Positions 1 through 6,592 of a stretch of 13,678 nt of DNA are shown here, piece by piece. Source of the stretch: Verrucomicrobiota bacterium (GTDB taxonomy: Bacteria; Verrucomicrobiota; Verrucomicrobiae; Opitutales; CG1-02-43-26); contig JABDAI010000035.1 in the NCBI GenBank assembly GCA_013289195.1, positions 1 to 13,678 on the forward strand, read 5' to 3'. Position 1 is the first letter of the stretch. Each line of letters starts with the position of its first letter. The position numbers and the translations under genes are program-made. Below the pieces are notes generated by a model, which did not search any database, was not told the DNA's origin, and saw only the letters and a program-made list of their open reading frames with translations.

Positions 1-357
1 ATTAAATTTCTACTTGAAAGAGATTGTAACGCTGTTGAGCATACGACTCTAAAAAGAACCTGCAAGTATTTTTATCTTATTTTACAATTCCTAGAAAGCG
101 AGTTTCTTCCAATGCCTTTTTTTAGAAACCCATTTAGAATCCTTGCTTGCTCAGATTCAAAGATTGTTCCCGGTGCCGTTACTCATTTACATAATGAATC
201 AGTGTTCTTCTACATTGCCTCTGCGCATGCTGAAAGCTCAGCATGTTGGGCTGACGTCGAAATTTTTAATATCCACGTTCATGCTCTCCTTGAACTTTCT
301 AAAAAAGCGGAGTTTAAATTTGAAGTCCCTATTGGATACATTTGTGCTGAACAATAG
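1..357 (+). CDS. 3' part of an unrecognised protein gene (start lies before the window)
   Basis: This frame is open from the first base to a TAG at 355-357, so about 118 codons of a longer gene are visible. An ATG at 112 lies inside the open frame and need not be the start. I do not recognise the protein. The visible part mixes aromatic and hydrophobic stretches with several cysteines and histidines, and ends in PIGYICAEQ. I see no membrane helix or known motif. A hairpin with a T-rich tail follows 30 bases after the stop, as expected at the end of a transcription unit. A competing frame (143-394) has stops just upstream and is less likely. Confidence is moderate because the call rests only on an uninterrupted frame and the terminator. 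Confidence 0.5.
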   Translation: MKFLLERDCNAVEHTTLKRTCKYFYLILQFLESEFLPMPFFRNPFRILACSDSKIVPGAVTHLHNESVFFYIASAHAESSACWADVEIFNIHVHALLELSKKAEFKFEVPIGYICAEQ

Positions 358-387
358 TTTTGGCATCAATGAGTTTTTTTCGTGGCA

Positions 388-430
388 AGCATAGGAACGT
401 GAATTTTCAGTTCCTATGTTCTTCTTTCTT
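388..430 (+). terminator. Probable intrinsic terminator after the first gene
   Basis: A perfect 9-bp stem pairs CATAGGAAC (390-398) with GTTCCTATG (410-418) around an 11-base loop. It extends by one G-T and one A-T pair, and a T-rich tract, TTCTTCTTTCTT, follows. It closes the transcription unit ending at 357 and separates it from the HEAT-repeat gene. Confidence 0.6.
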
Positions 431-485
431 CTAGCTTGCGGCATACAAGTTTGAGTAGATTTTCCATTTGTTTACCCCTAATTTT

Positions 486-513
486 TTGAAAAATAAAGAT
501 ATTGTGCTATATT
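486..513 (+). promoter_or_regulatory. Possible sigma70-type promoter of the HEAT-repeat gene
   Basis: TTGAAA (486-491), a 16-base spacer and TATATT (508-513) with an extended -10 TG at 505-506. The predicted transcription start falls at about 519-520, on the ATG I favour for the gene. The mRNA would then be leaderless or nearly so. In such AT-rich sequence a chance match is possible. Confidence 0.35.
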
Positions 514-518
514 GGTTA

Positions 519-1304
519 ATGAAATATCCAATTATAGTTATAATATTAGTAATAATTGTTGCACTTTCTTTATTAATGCTCATTTTTTCACTCAAGAAAA
601 CTCCTTCTCCGGTCAAAGAAGAGAAAGTATCAGAAGTTGTGACCAAAGAGCCTGAAAAGGAAAAGCCAAAAGAAGCAATTAAGGCTGAAGAGGAAGTTGT
701 TAAAGTACAAGAAATTAAACCCGAAGAAGCAAGGCCCCCAGAAGCTAAAACCAAAATTTGGGAAGAAATAAATGCAAAAATTGATACAGGAAATCCTTAT
801 AGAAAACAGGAAGCTATAGAACAATTAATTTCAATTGGAGATAGACCAAGCATTGAGCGAATTGAAGAGTTAACACAAGATAATACACCTGCTGTAGTGA
901 ACCGTGCACTCAGTGCATTAGGAGAATTGAAAAGCGCGGAATCTATTCCAATAATTGAAGAGGCCTTTAATGAAAACGAGATTCGCCAAGATGGTTATGG
1001 CAAATCCATACGTATTAACGCTGTGAATGCGCTAGGAGAAATTGGAAGTGAAAATTCTGTCGATGTATTGGCCGCCGCACTTGCCAAAAAAGATGTTAGT
1101 TTTGGATCTTATGTAGTGGATGCAATGAAAAAAATTGGATCAAAGAAGTCATTGCCCTATTTAGAAGAATATAAGGCTTTCTTAGATAATCAGTTAGAAA
1201 ATATGCCAAAGGACGAAGAAATTGGAGAATATCGTTATATTTGGGAACAAGCCGATAAGCAAGTTAAGGAAGCTATCGATCAATTAAATATGCAAGAAGT
1301 CTAA
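519..1304 (+). CDS. Membrane-anchored HEAT-repeat protein
   Basis: From the ATG at 519 the protein has 261 residues. Residues 3-25 form one hydrophobic helix (YPIIVIILVIIVAL...) followed by basic residues, so it is probably an inner-membrane anchor. Residues about 30-80 are a Lys/Glu/Pro-rich linker. From about residue 85 to the end come repeated helical pairs with HEAT-like signatures such as ALSALGELKS and AVNALGEIGS, ending in a charged helix. HEAT repeats usually act as protein-binding scaffolds; no catalytic residues are visible and the partner is unknown. An upstream TTG at 468 stays in frame, but it lies before the putative promoter and puts 17 polar residues before the anchor, so I prefer 519. 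Neither start has a Shine-Dalgarno sequence. parA follows after 78 bases. Confidence 0.75.
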   Translation: MKYPIIVIILVIIVALSLLMLIFSLKKTPSPVKEEKVSEVVTKEPEKEKPKEAIKAEEEVVKVQEIKPEEARPPEAKTKIWEEINAKIDTGNPYRKQEAIEQLISIGDRPSIERIEELTQDNTPAVVNRALSALGELKSAESIPIIEEAFNENEIRQDGYGKSIRINAVNALGEIGSENSVDVLAAALAKKDVSFGSYVVDAMKKIGSKKSLPYLEEYKAFLDNQLENMPKDEEIGEYRYIWEQADKQVKEAIDQLNMQEV

Positions 1305-1382
1305 TGTTTTTAAGACCAAAGTAAATTATCTCAGTTTAAAAATAGACTAGCTTCTTATGGAAAGCTGATTATAGTTTATGTT

Positions 1383-2165
1383 ATGTCAGCAAAGATTTTC
1401 AGCATAGCAAATCAAAAAGGTGGCGTAGGGAAAACGACTACTGCAATCAATCTTTCAACTACTTTGGCACAAAAAGGAATAAAAACACTTTTGATAGATC
1501 TTGATCCCCAGGGTAATGCCACAAGCGGTTTAGGCCTAGAAAAAACAAAGGGAAGTAGTTTGTATAGTGTTTTCCATGGAGAAGGAACAGCAAATGATAA
1601 AATAGTACAAACTCGTCAAAAAAATCTTTCCATTATTCCCTCCGAAGTTGACCTGGCTGCGATAGAAGTAGAACTCGCTCAATCGGACAATTATTTATTA
1701 AAGCTCAAAGAATGTCTAGAGCCGATCAAAAGGTCCAATTCAGTTGACGTTATCATTCTCGATAGTCCTCCAGCTTTAGGCCTACTTTCAATGAATGGTT
1801 TATCTGCAGCGGACTACCTCTTGATTGCCCTTCAATGTGAGTATCTAGCCCTAGAAGGTCTTTCGCAAATCTTGAATGTTGTACAAGAGTTAAAAGAACA
1901 AGGAATAAATCCATCGTTAGAAATTGGAGGAATAATCATGACCATGTTCGACATACGTACGAGACTTTCAACGCAAGTTTTGGATGAAGTAAAAAAACAT
2001 TTTTCTAAGAAATTATTTAAATCGATTATTCCTCGGTCGATTAGGCTAAGCGAAGCACCGAGCTTTGGACAGTCGATCTTTGAATACGATTCCCATAGTT
2101 CTGGAGCTATAGCTTATGCAAATCTTGGTAAAGAAATTATAAATCGCTTCGATCTGAAAAAGTAA
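1383..2165 (+). CDS. parA: ParA/Soj-family chromosome-partitioning ATPase
   Basis: 260 residues, the usual length for chromosomal ParA/Soj. The deviant Walker A motif KGGVGKTTT occupies residues 12-20, with the signature lysine K12 and catalytic-loop K17. Walker A' (DLDPQGNATSG) is at 39-49 and Walker B (VIILDSPPALG) at about 123-133. Proteins of this family bind DNA as ATP dimers and, with ParB, separate replicated chromosome origins. There is no long N-terminal helix-turn-helix extension, so this is the chromosomal rather than plasmid type Ia form. No parB or parS-like site is visible in the window, so the partner must be elsewhere or the ATPase may place another cargo. Its stop codon abuts the rnc start (TAAATG), suggesting translational coupling. 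No convincing Shine-Dalgarno sequence precedes the ATG. Confidence 0.9.
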   Translation: MSAKIFSIANQKGGVGKTTTAINLSTTLAQKGIKTLLIDLDPQGNATSGLGLEKTKGSSLYSVFHGEGTANDKIVQTRQKNLSIIPSEVDLAAIEVELAQSDNYLLKLKECLEPIKRSNSVDVIILDSPPALGLLSMNGLSAADYLLIALQCEYLALEGLSQILNVVQELKEQGINPSLEIGGIIMTMFDIRTRLSTQVLDEVKKHFSKKLFKSIIPRSIRLSEAPSFGQSIFEYDSHSSGAIAYANLGKEIINRFDLKK

Positions 2166-2870
2166 ATGCATAGTGTAGAAAAGTTGTCCTTTTTTGAGCA
2201 AATTATAAAATACCATTTCAAAAAAAAGGATTTATTAATTACGGCACTCACTCATCCTTCGTATAATTTGCAAAATGAAGGTGTGATTGATAATTATCAG
2301 AGACTTGAATTTTTAGGAGACGCAGTGCTCTCTTTTATTATAACCGACGAATTATATAAATATTATCCTAAAGAACGAGAGGGAGAATTGGCGCGTTATA
2401 GGTCAGTATTAATAAGTGGTACAGGCCTTGCTAAATACGCTCGAAAAATTAAGCTTTCAGATTTTGTCATTTTGAGTGAAGCTGAAAGTAAAACTGGGGG
2501 CAGTAATAAAGATTCCATACTTGAAGATGTTTTTGAAGCATTGATTGGCGCAATTTACCTTGATAGCGACATAGTATACGTTCGAAATTTTATCAAATTC
2601 GTATTTGATGACATTGAAGAAGTACTGAGAAGCAAGCTCCCAAGTTTAAACCCTAAAGGACAATTACAAGAATTTATTCAGCAAAAGTTACCAAGCTATT
2701 CTATCGACTACATTTTAGCCAATTCCTCAGGACCGGATCATAATAAAAGTTTTGTCGTAAATGTCCTCATTAATGGAGAAATTTTAGGAACAGGAACAGG
2801 TTCTTCCAAAAAAATTGCAGAGGAACAAGCAGCTGTCGAAGCACTAGGATATTTAAATATGAAGCAATAA
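2166..2870 (+). CDS. rnc: Ribonuclease III
   Basis: 234 residues, normal for bacterial RNase III, which cuts double-stranded RNA in rRNA maturation and mRNA turnover. The RNase III domain has the signature NYQRLEFLGDAVL (residues 43-55), with metal ligands E48 and D52, and the second motif DVFEALIGAIYLD (121-133), with D121 and E124. The position equivalent to E. coli E38 is Q45, which occurs in other RNase IIIs and should not abolish activity. A double-stranded RNA-binding domain follows from about residue 163 (NPKGQLQEFIQQ) to the end, with the typical GTGTGSSKKIAEEQAA helix. The ATG follows the parA stop with no gap, so expression is probably coupled to parA. Identification is secure. Confidence 0.96.
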   Translation: MHSVEKLSFFEQIIKYHFKKKDLLITALTHPSYNLQNEGVIDNYQRLEFLGDAVLSFIITDELYKYYPKEREGELARYRSVLISGTGLAKYARKIKLSDFVILSEAESKTGGSNKDSILEDVFEALIGAIYLDSDIVYVRNFIKFVFDDIEEVLRSKLPSLNPKGQLQEFIQQKLPSYSIDYILANSSGPDHNKSFVVNVLINGEILGTGTGSSKKIAEEQAAVEALGYLNMKQ

Positions 2871-2926
2871 TGATTCCTTCAATTATCCCGATGAGCGTAT
2901 CAAAATATTCACGCATATCGGCCATT

Positions 2927-2985
2927 TGATCTTCACTCACAAGTCCTCGACGTACCTCGGGTACGCCTATGCCCTTGCTCGATCA
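2927..2985. repeat. Imperfect 59-bp palindromic element
   Basis: A central perfect hairpin, CGTACC (2951-2956) and GGTACG (2960-2965), has a 3-base loop. It is flanked by CAAG (2940-2943) with CTTG (2974-2977), and by TGATC (2927-2931) with GATCA (2981-2985). The concentric arms look like a dispersed intergenic repeat or the folded core of a small mobile element. No T-tract follows, so it is not a standard terminator. Confidence 0.4.
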
Positions 2986-3042
2986 GAATGTCATTATCTG
3001 GCATAAATTCAAGCGACCTTTGTTCATTTTAGAACGAGATTT

Positions 3043-3060
3043 GGTAAAAGTAGTTTTACC
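3043..3060. repeat. Short perfect hairpin upstream of the foldase promoter
   Basis: GGTAAAA (3043-3049), loop GTAG, TTTTACC (3054-3060). No T-tract follows, so it does not look like a terminator. It lies 26 bases before the putative -35 box at 3087 and could be an operator or simply a chance dyad. Confidence 0.3.
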
Positions 3061-3086
3061 TCAACTGCAAGTTTTAAAAAACAACC

Positions 3087-3114
3087 TTGACCTTGGAGGA
3101 GTTTTTTTTATGAT
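3087..3114 (+). promoter_or_regulatory. Probable sigma70-type promoter of the SurA-like gene
   Basis: TTGACC (3087-3092), a 16-base spacer and TATGAT (3109-3114): five of six consensus bases in each box. The predicted start is near 3121, giving a leader of about 22 bases before the ATG at 3143. The spacer contains GGAGGA, which would otherwise look like a ribosome-binding site for a 7-codon mini-ORF. Confidence 0.5.
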
Positions 3115-3142
3115 TCTCTTTATAGGGTGTTAGTAATTAATT

Positions 3143-4141
3143 ATGAATAATTTTGTAAAAGTAATAATGAGGGTTGTATATGTTGTAAGTTTTTTTAATC
3201 TTACACCAATATTTTCGAACCAAAATAGTAATGTGATTTATCCTAATGGTATTGCTGCGATTATAGATAATCGTATCATTACTATGGATGACTTGCAAAA
3301 GAAATTAGGTCCTTACGTGAGGCAGTTACAAAGAGAATCGGCAAATGCGGAAGAATTTGATGCAAAATTGGCGACATTAGCCCATGAAGTATTGGATAAT
3401 ATGATAGATGACATTTTAATAGTCAATGAATTCAAATCCAATAAAAAATTAAAGATACCCAGTTCTTTTTTGGAAAATCATTATACAAAATTTATGGGGG
3501 AGCAGTTCCAAAATAACAGATCACAATATCATCAATTTTTGGAAGAAAATGGAATTACAGATAGAGAATTAAAGGAACAACAAAAGGAGCAAATGATAAT
3601 TGGCTCTAGAAGGAGTCATTTACGAAAATCGGAAGCAGAAGTGAGTCCTTGGCAAATTAATAAGTATTACGAAGAAAATAAACATAAGTTTATACAAAAT
3701 GAATCAGTGCATTTAAGACAAATAGTGTTAAGGGCGATTGAAGATGATACAGAGGACTCTAAATTGCTTTTAGCCAAAGCACAAGAAATCCTTAATAAAC
3801 TCAAGCAAGGAGCAAAATTTTCCGAAGTAGCCAAAGAGTTTAGTGAAGACGACATGAGTGCCTCTGGAGGCGATTGGGGATGGATTAATCGTTCTGATAT
3901 CCGCGAAGAACTTGCCAATGTTGCTTTTTCATTAAATAAAGCACAATTTAGTAACGTAATTCTCTTAAATAATTACGCCTTTATATTATTTGTTGAAGAT
4001 AAAAAAAATGCTGGAGCCCTGCCTGTTGAAAAAGTAAGGAAAGATATTGAGAAAATTCTAGTTTCAGAAGCTGCGAAAAAAGCAGAAGCTCAACATATTC
4101 AAAGACTTAGGAAGAAATCTTATATCAAATACTATATTTAA
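3143..4141 (+). CDS. SurA-like periplasmic peptidyl-prolyl isomerase / chaperone
   Basis: 332 residues. The N-terminus (basic residues, then VVYVVSFFNLTPIFS) looks like a Sec signal peptide cleaved near residue 25. Residues about 33-160 are a SurA-N-type chaperone domain that begins with the typical IAAIIDNRIITMDDL. One parvulin domain spans about 187-287, with HLRQIVL, a KQGAKFSEVAKEFSED segment and the SGGDWGWI motif at 241-248. Such proteins escort unfolded outer-membrane proteins and isomerise X-Pro bonds in the periplasm. E. coli SurA has two parvulin domains; this one has one, as in many shorter SurA or PrsA-type relatives. The basic C-terminal tail ends in YIKYYI. It probably has its own promoter. 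A decayed copy of its 3' end follows directly. Confidence 0.85.
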   Translation: MNNFVKVIMRVVYVVSFFNLTPIFSNQNSNVIYPNGIAAIIDNRIITMDDLQKKLGPYVRQLQRESANAEEFDAKLATLAHEVLDNMIDDILIVNEFKSNKKLKIPSSFLENHYTKFMGEQFQNNRSQYHQFLEENGITDRELKEQQKEQMIIGSRRSHLRKSEAEVSPWQINKYYEENKHKFIQNESVHLRQIVLRAIEDDTEDSKLLLAKAQEILNKLKQGAKFSEVAKEFSEDDMSASGGDWGWINRSDIREELANVAFSLNKAQFSNVILLNNYAFILFVEDKKNAGALPVEKVRKDIEKILVSEAAKKAEAQHIQRLRKKSYIKYYI

Positions 4142-4145
4142 TTGA

Positions 4146-4278
4146 TTATATTATTTGTTGAAGATAAAAAATGCCTAGAACCGCCTATTGAAAGTAAGGA
4201 AAAGAGATTGAGCAAATTACTGTTATAGAAGTTGCTCAAAAAGGGAAATTCTTGGAATTAAATAATATGTATTATTGA
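4146..4278 (+). pseudogene. Decayed tandem copy of the 3' end of the SurA-like gene
   Basis: Bases 4146-4165 repeat 3981-4000 of the foldase gene exactly over 20 bases. The similarity continues through scattered substitutions and small deletions: GAAAGTAAGGAAAAGAGATTGAG resembles the gene's GAAAAAGTAAGGAAAGATATTGAG, and the following GAAGTTGCTCAAAAAG also aligns. After a deletion of roughly 25-30 bases the last part seems to align again up to ...TATTATTGA. Frame is lost, so it cannot encode the parvulin tail. The remnant's end forms the -35 region of the next gene's promoter. It is either a local tandem duplication or the last trace of a second parvulin gene. Confidence 0.75.
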
Positions 4279-4303
4279 CTTTTATGTTTTGTTAAAATAT
4301 AAT
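4275..4303 (+). promoter_or_regulatory. Strong sigma70-type promoter of the cysteine-patterned orphan gene
   Basis: TTGACT (4275-4280), a 17-base spacer and a perfect TATAAT (4298-4303). This is the best promoter match in the window. Transcription would start near 4310, which rules out the in-frame TTG at 4289 as a start codon and points to the ATG at 4346. Confidence 0.7.
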
Positions 4304-4345
4304 AGTTTTAAAAATAAAAATATAAACTTAGAATTAAATAAAACT

Positions 4346-4900
4346 ATGAATGTAATAAATGTAATAAAAAATATAGCTACAACTGCCTATGATGGTTTAG
4401 GCGTTCTTTCGAATATTGTAAGTGGTGCTTATGGCAACCTAGCTGTAATGACAAATGATTGCGGTGCTCCTCGCGCAAAGGAAGCGCTTAGGAAAAGCCA
4501 CTTTATAAAAGGCGAGCACGATTTAACCTTGAGGGAGATGGCAGTTAAAGTACAGGCTCAATGCAAACATCAGAAACAACATGAGCAACTAATACAGACC
4601 CTACTAAAGCGAGAGGACCTACTAAATCAGCGAGATATAGATCAAAATCATCCCAAGATCTGTGAAGATCGATGCGAGAAATCAAATTGCAATACAGATC
4701 AAGTATTGACTAGAGCAGATCTTGAGAACTATCTAAATAAAGAATTAATGGAATGGGGACGCTACGCATTCAAACATTCAAGGGAGTATCGCAATGCTAC
4801 TAAGACTGTGCAAGGTTTGAAAGTGGCTTATCAGGCATACAAAAAAAGAGAAGATGACGAAAGTTGCGCAATGCAATGTGTGATGGATAATTGTATTTGA
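4346..4900 (+). CDS. Orphan protein with duplicated C-x3-C-x4-C motif
   Basis: 184 residues from the ATG at 4346; the alternative TTG at 4289 lies inside the promoter. I do not recognise the family. Residues 1-35 are mildly hydrophobic and glycine-rich without a typical signal peptide. The rest is charged and helical. There are eight cysteines at 39, 73, 106, 110, 115, 174, 178 and 183. The last six form two triads of identical spacing, C106-x3-C110-x4-C115 and C174-x3-C178-x4-C183, about 60 residues apart, the second at the extreme C-terminus. Identical spacing suggests paired disulfides or a metal site shared by the two ends of a helical hairpin. With a strong promoter and a terminator of its own, it is an independent transcription unit. 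No Shine-Dalgarno sequence is visible. A secreted effector is one possibility but nothing proves it. Confidence 0.65.
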   Translation: MNVINVIKNIATTAYDGLGVLSNIVSGAYGNLAVMTNDCGAPRAKEALRKSHFIKGEHDLTLREMAVKVQAQCKHQKQHEQLIQTLLKREDLLNQRDIDQNHPKICEDRCEKSNCNTDQVLTRADLENYLNKELMEWGRYAFKHSREYRNATKTVQGLKVAYQAYKKREDDESCAMQCVMDNCI

Positions 4901-4922
4901 TTAAACGAATGTTAGCGATTTC

Positions 4923-5987
4923 TTAACTCAAACCTAGGCTATAAATGACATAGTCTAGGTTTTTTCCTGGCCAATTTCGTTGATTGATATCGAATTTTTT
5001 TATCCCAGCTAAAATCAAGTGGTTTAAAATCATTTCATATTCAAAGATATTCCACGGTGGTGTTAACTCAGATGAAATTTCAATAGTTTTTGATTTTGCT
5101 TCTTCAACCATGCTATATGCGCGGCGATAGAGTTCAATGTCTGCAGACGAATTCTGGGTAAAAAAGATGATTAATTTAGGATCATTAATCCACTGCTGGA
5201 ATGTCCCATGTGCAAATGATAAATAATCGACACTTGTAGGCAAGGGGAGGAATAAGCCTTCTAAGAATTTATAGGCCAAATTTTGGCTATATTCGCATAG
5301 AGGAGAGCCCAGGAGCAGAATTATGTTTTTGGGGTTATTACTTAGAAAATAGTCGGAATTTGACTTTCCCTTATTTTGAGTCTGAAAAAGTACTTCAGAA
5401 AGATCTTTATTACACGGTGGGATAATATTATCCCAATTATGATTGATAAATTGTAAAATACTTAAATACCCGCACAAAGGTCCAAGAATTCGGATTAACA
5501 AACCTTTTTCATGTTGAGCAGGAAGCTCTATAATTGTTTGTCTTTCTTGATAGAGTATTTTTAGCACTTCATTAGACTGAAGCGTTTGTCCTGTAAAAAG
5601 AATTAGATGTTGAAACAATTGCCGTCGGTTAATTGCAATGTGAGCATTAGGGGACATGCCTTGTGTAAATACCACTAATGAAGTATCCTTTTTTCTCTTT
5701 AAATCGGTTTTATAGAAACTGATTAAAGGTAAGAAATAGGCTTTTGACTCTGTATAATGATTGATTAAATGAACGAAAAACCTGGCATGAGCTTCTGAGC
5801 TACCAATCCCTGTTACGGTGAAATTTTCAGTTACTAAGGGTAGGGTAGTCATGATAGGTTGCTCAACCATAGTCTGTAAGGTTGCAGGGCATTGCGAAAG
5901 CAGTGTTTCAAAGTACTTATGACCTAATGGATCTTCTGATGACGATGGTTGCGGTTGCATGCAATTTATTTCTTTAAAAAGATCCAT
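4923..5987 (-). CDS. Double-SIS-domain protein (sugar-phosphate isomerase-like)
   Basis: 354 residues. The first SIS domain begins near residue 50, with the nucleotide-fold-like loop GIGSSEAHA at 60-68 and a second serine loop FTQGMSPNA at 107-115, corresponding to the GxGSS and SxSGxT loops of GlmS-type isomerases. A second SIS-like half begins near 221 (IILLLGSPLCEYSQNLAYKF), with the FAHGTFQQW segment at 258-266 resembling the ExxHG catalytic loop of GlmS. The acidic residue normally before the HG is not obvious. SIS proteins bind phosphosugars and often isomerise aldose/ketose forms or transfer an amino group. No glutaminase domain is present, so ammonia release by this protein is not expected. 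Its start overlaps the preceding cyclohydrolase-like gene by 22 bases, indicating coupled translation and a shared job. Substrate unknown; I infer a phosphoribosyl compound from context. Confidence 0.7.
   Translation of the reverse strand: MDLFKEINCMQPQPSSSEDPLGHKYFETLLSQCPATLQTMVEQPIMTTLPLVTENFTVTGIGSSEAHARFFVHLINHYTESKAYFLPLISFYKTDLKRKKDTSLVVFTQGMSPNAHIAINRRQLFQHLILFTGQTLQSNEVLKILYQERQTIIELPAQHEKGLLIRILGPLCGYLSILQFINHNWDNIIPPCNKDLSEVLFQTQNKGKSNSDYFLSNNPKNIILLLGSPLCEYSQNLAYKFLEGLFLPLPTSVDYLSFAHGTFQQWINDPKLIIFFTQNSSADIELYRRAYSMVEEAKSKTIEISSELTPPWNIFEYEMILNHLILAGIKKFDINQRNWPGKNLDYVIYSLGLS
4930..4965 (+). terminator. Intrinsic terminator of the orphan gene, inside the 3' end of the convergent gene
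   Basis: A 13-bp stem (4930-4942 with 4950-4962, including one G-T pair) closes on a 7-base loop and runs into a T-run through 4965. It ends transcription arriving from the plus-strand gene stopping at 4900. It lies within the last codons of the minus-strand SIS gene, so it also forms a hairpin in that mRNA just before its stop codon. Confidence 0.7.
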
Positions 5988-6586
5988 TTACTGACTTCAA
6001 CGTCAAGCGTTTCCAATATTTCAGTATAAGCAGCTTTTCTTTCAGTACGCTTAGGAGAATCGAGTATCATCTGAATTTTTTGACCTTGGATGTGTCTTTT
6101 TAAAATTGAAAGAGGACCTTCATAATCACTTAAATTACAGTTGACTCCAAAGCGATCAAACAATTGTGCTGGGTTAATAGATATTCCTCCTTGCTTTAAC
6201 ATAATATTTTGGGCATAAGCACCAAACCCAATTCCTCGAGTATCGCTATTGAGTAAAATTATTATACCAACTCCATAAGTGACTATTTTTTTTACAGCTT
6301 CTTGATAAGTTCTTTTATAATAAATATCTTTGAGGGGAAATCTATTGAATAAGGCCTCATGTTGTATTCTGACAAGAGGAATGTCCTTTGCTTTTTGAAT
6401 GCCATAAGTCAGTAAAATGAGTTCTTCATTGTTTATAATATCGAAATAAACAAAGATTTGAAACCAATAGGGTAAATTTAAAATAATATTTATTGGACTT
6501 TCAGGATTTTTTCTTATATATTTGAAGAAATTACTTTTATTTAATTTTATTTTATATCTATTGTTTCTTGTTTTTTTATATTCCAA
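5966..6586 (-). CDS. Catalytically degenerate GTP cyclohydrolase II-like protein
   Basis: 206 residues from a TTG at 6586; there is no ATG in frame before residue 129. Residues about 60-200 align with the GTP cyclohydrolase II core: VRIQHEAL (zinc-ligand segment), SDTRGIGFG at 114-122 (the GRxxG loop), QLFDRFG at 141-147 and LDSPKR at 175-180 (LTNNPKK position). All three zinc cysteines of E. coli RibA are replaced (C54, C65 and C67 become A78, Y89 and K91). The catalytic D126 and R128 correspond to N151 and S153. It therefore should not hydrolyse GTP, and is more likely a binding or regulatory pseudoenzyme, or has a new activity. The first 35 residues are Lys/Asn-rich and very AT-rich. It starts 6 bases after its catalytic-looking paralogue ends, and overlaps the SIS gene downstream. 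Confidence 0.65.
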   Translation of the reverse strand: MEYKKTRNNRYKIKLNKSNFFKYIRKNPESPINIILNLPYWFQIFVYFDIINNEELILLTYGIQKAKDIPLVRIQHEALFNRFPLKDIYYKRTYQEAVKKIVTYGVGIIILLNSDTRGIGFGAYAQNIMLKQGGISINPAQLFDRFGVNCNLSDYEGPLSILKRHIQGQKIQMILDSPKRTERKAAYTEILETLDVEVSKWIFLKK

Positions 6587-6592
6587 TATTAT

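Larger units (their letters stand above)
2871..3086. other. Gene-free stretch after rnc holding an imperfect palindrome and a small hairpin
   Basis: No convincing gene is visible in either strand of the roughly 270 bases between rnc and the foldase gene. It contains two dyad elements, listed separately, and then the foldase promoter. Its G+C is locally higher than the flanks around 2895-2990, which suggests an inserted or dispersed repeat rather than ordinary leader sequence. Confidence 0.4.

Noticed and set aside
143..394. Second open frame near the left edge
   Set aside because: Stops lie close upstream and it runs past the other gene's stop into the terminator stem; the frame open from base 1 is better supported.
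468..518. Upstream TTG start for the HEAT-repeat protein
   Set aside because: It would add a polar stretch before the membrane anchor and precedes the putative promoter; kept only as an alternative.
3110..3133. Seven-codon mini-ORF (MILFIGC) preceded by GGAGGA, as a leader peptide of the foldase gene
   Set aside because: Its ATG coincides with a good -10 box (TATGAT) of a TTGACC-N16-TATGAT promoter, so it would probably not be in the mRNA.
4289..4345. Upstream TTG start for the cysteine-patterned protein
   Set aside because: It lies inside the promoter, before the predicted transcription start; the ATG at 4346 fits.
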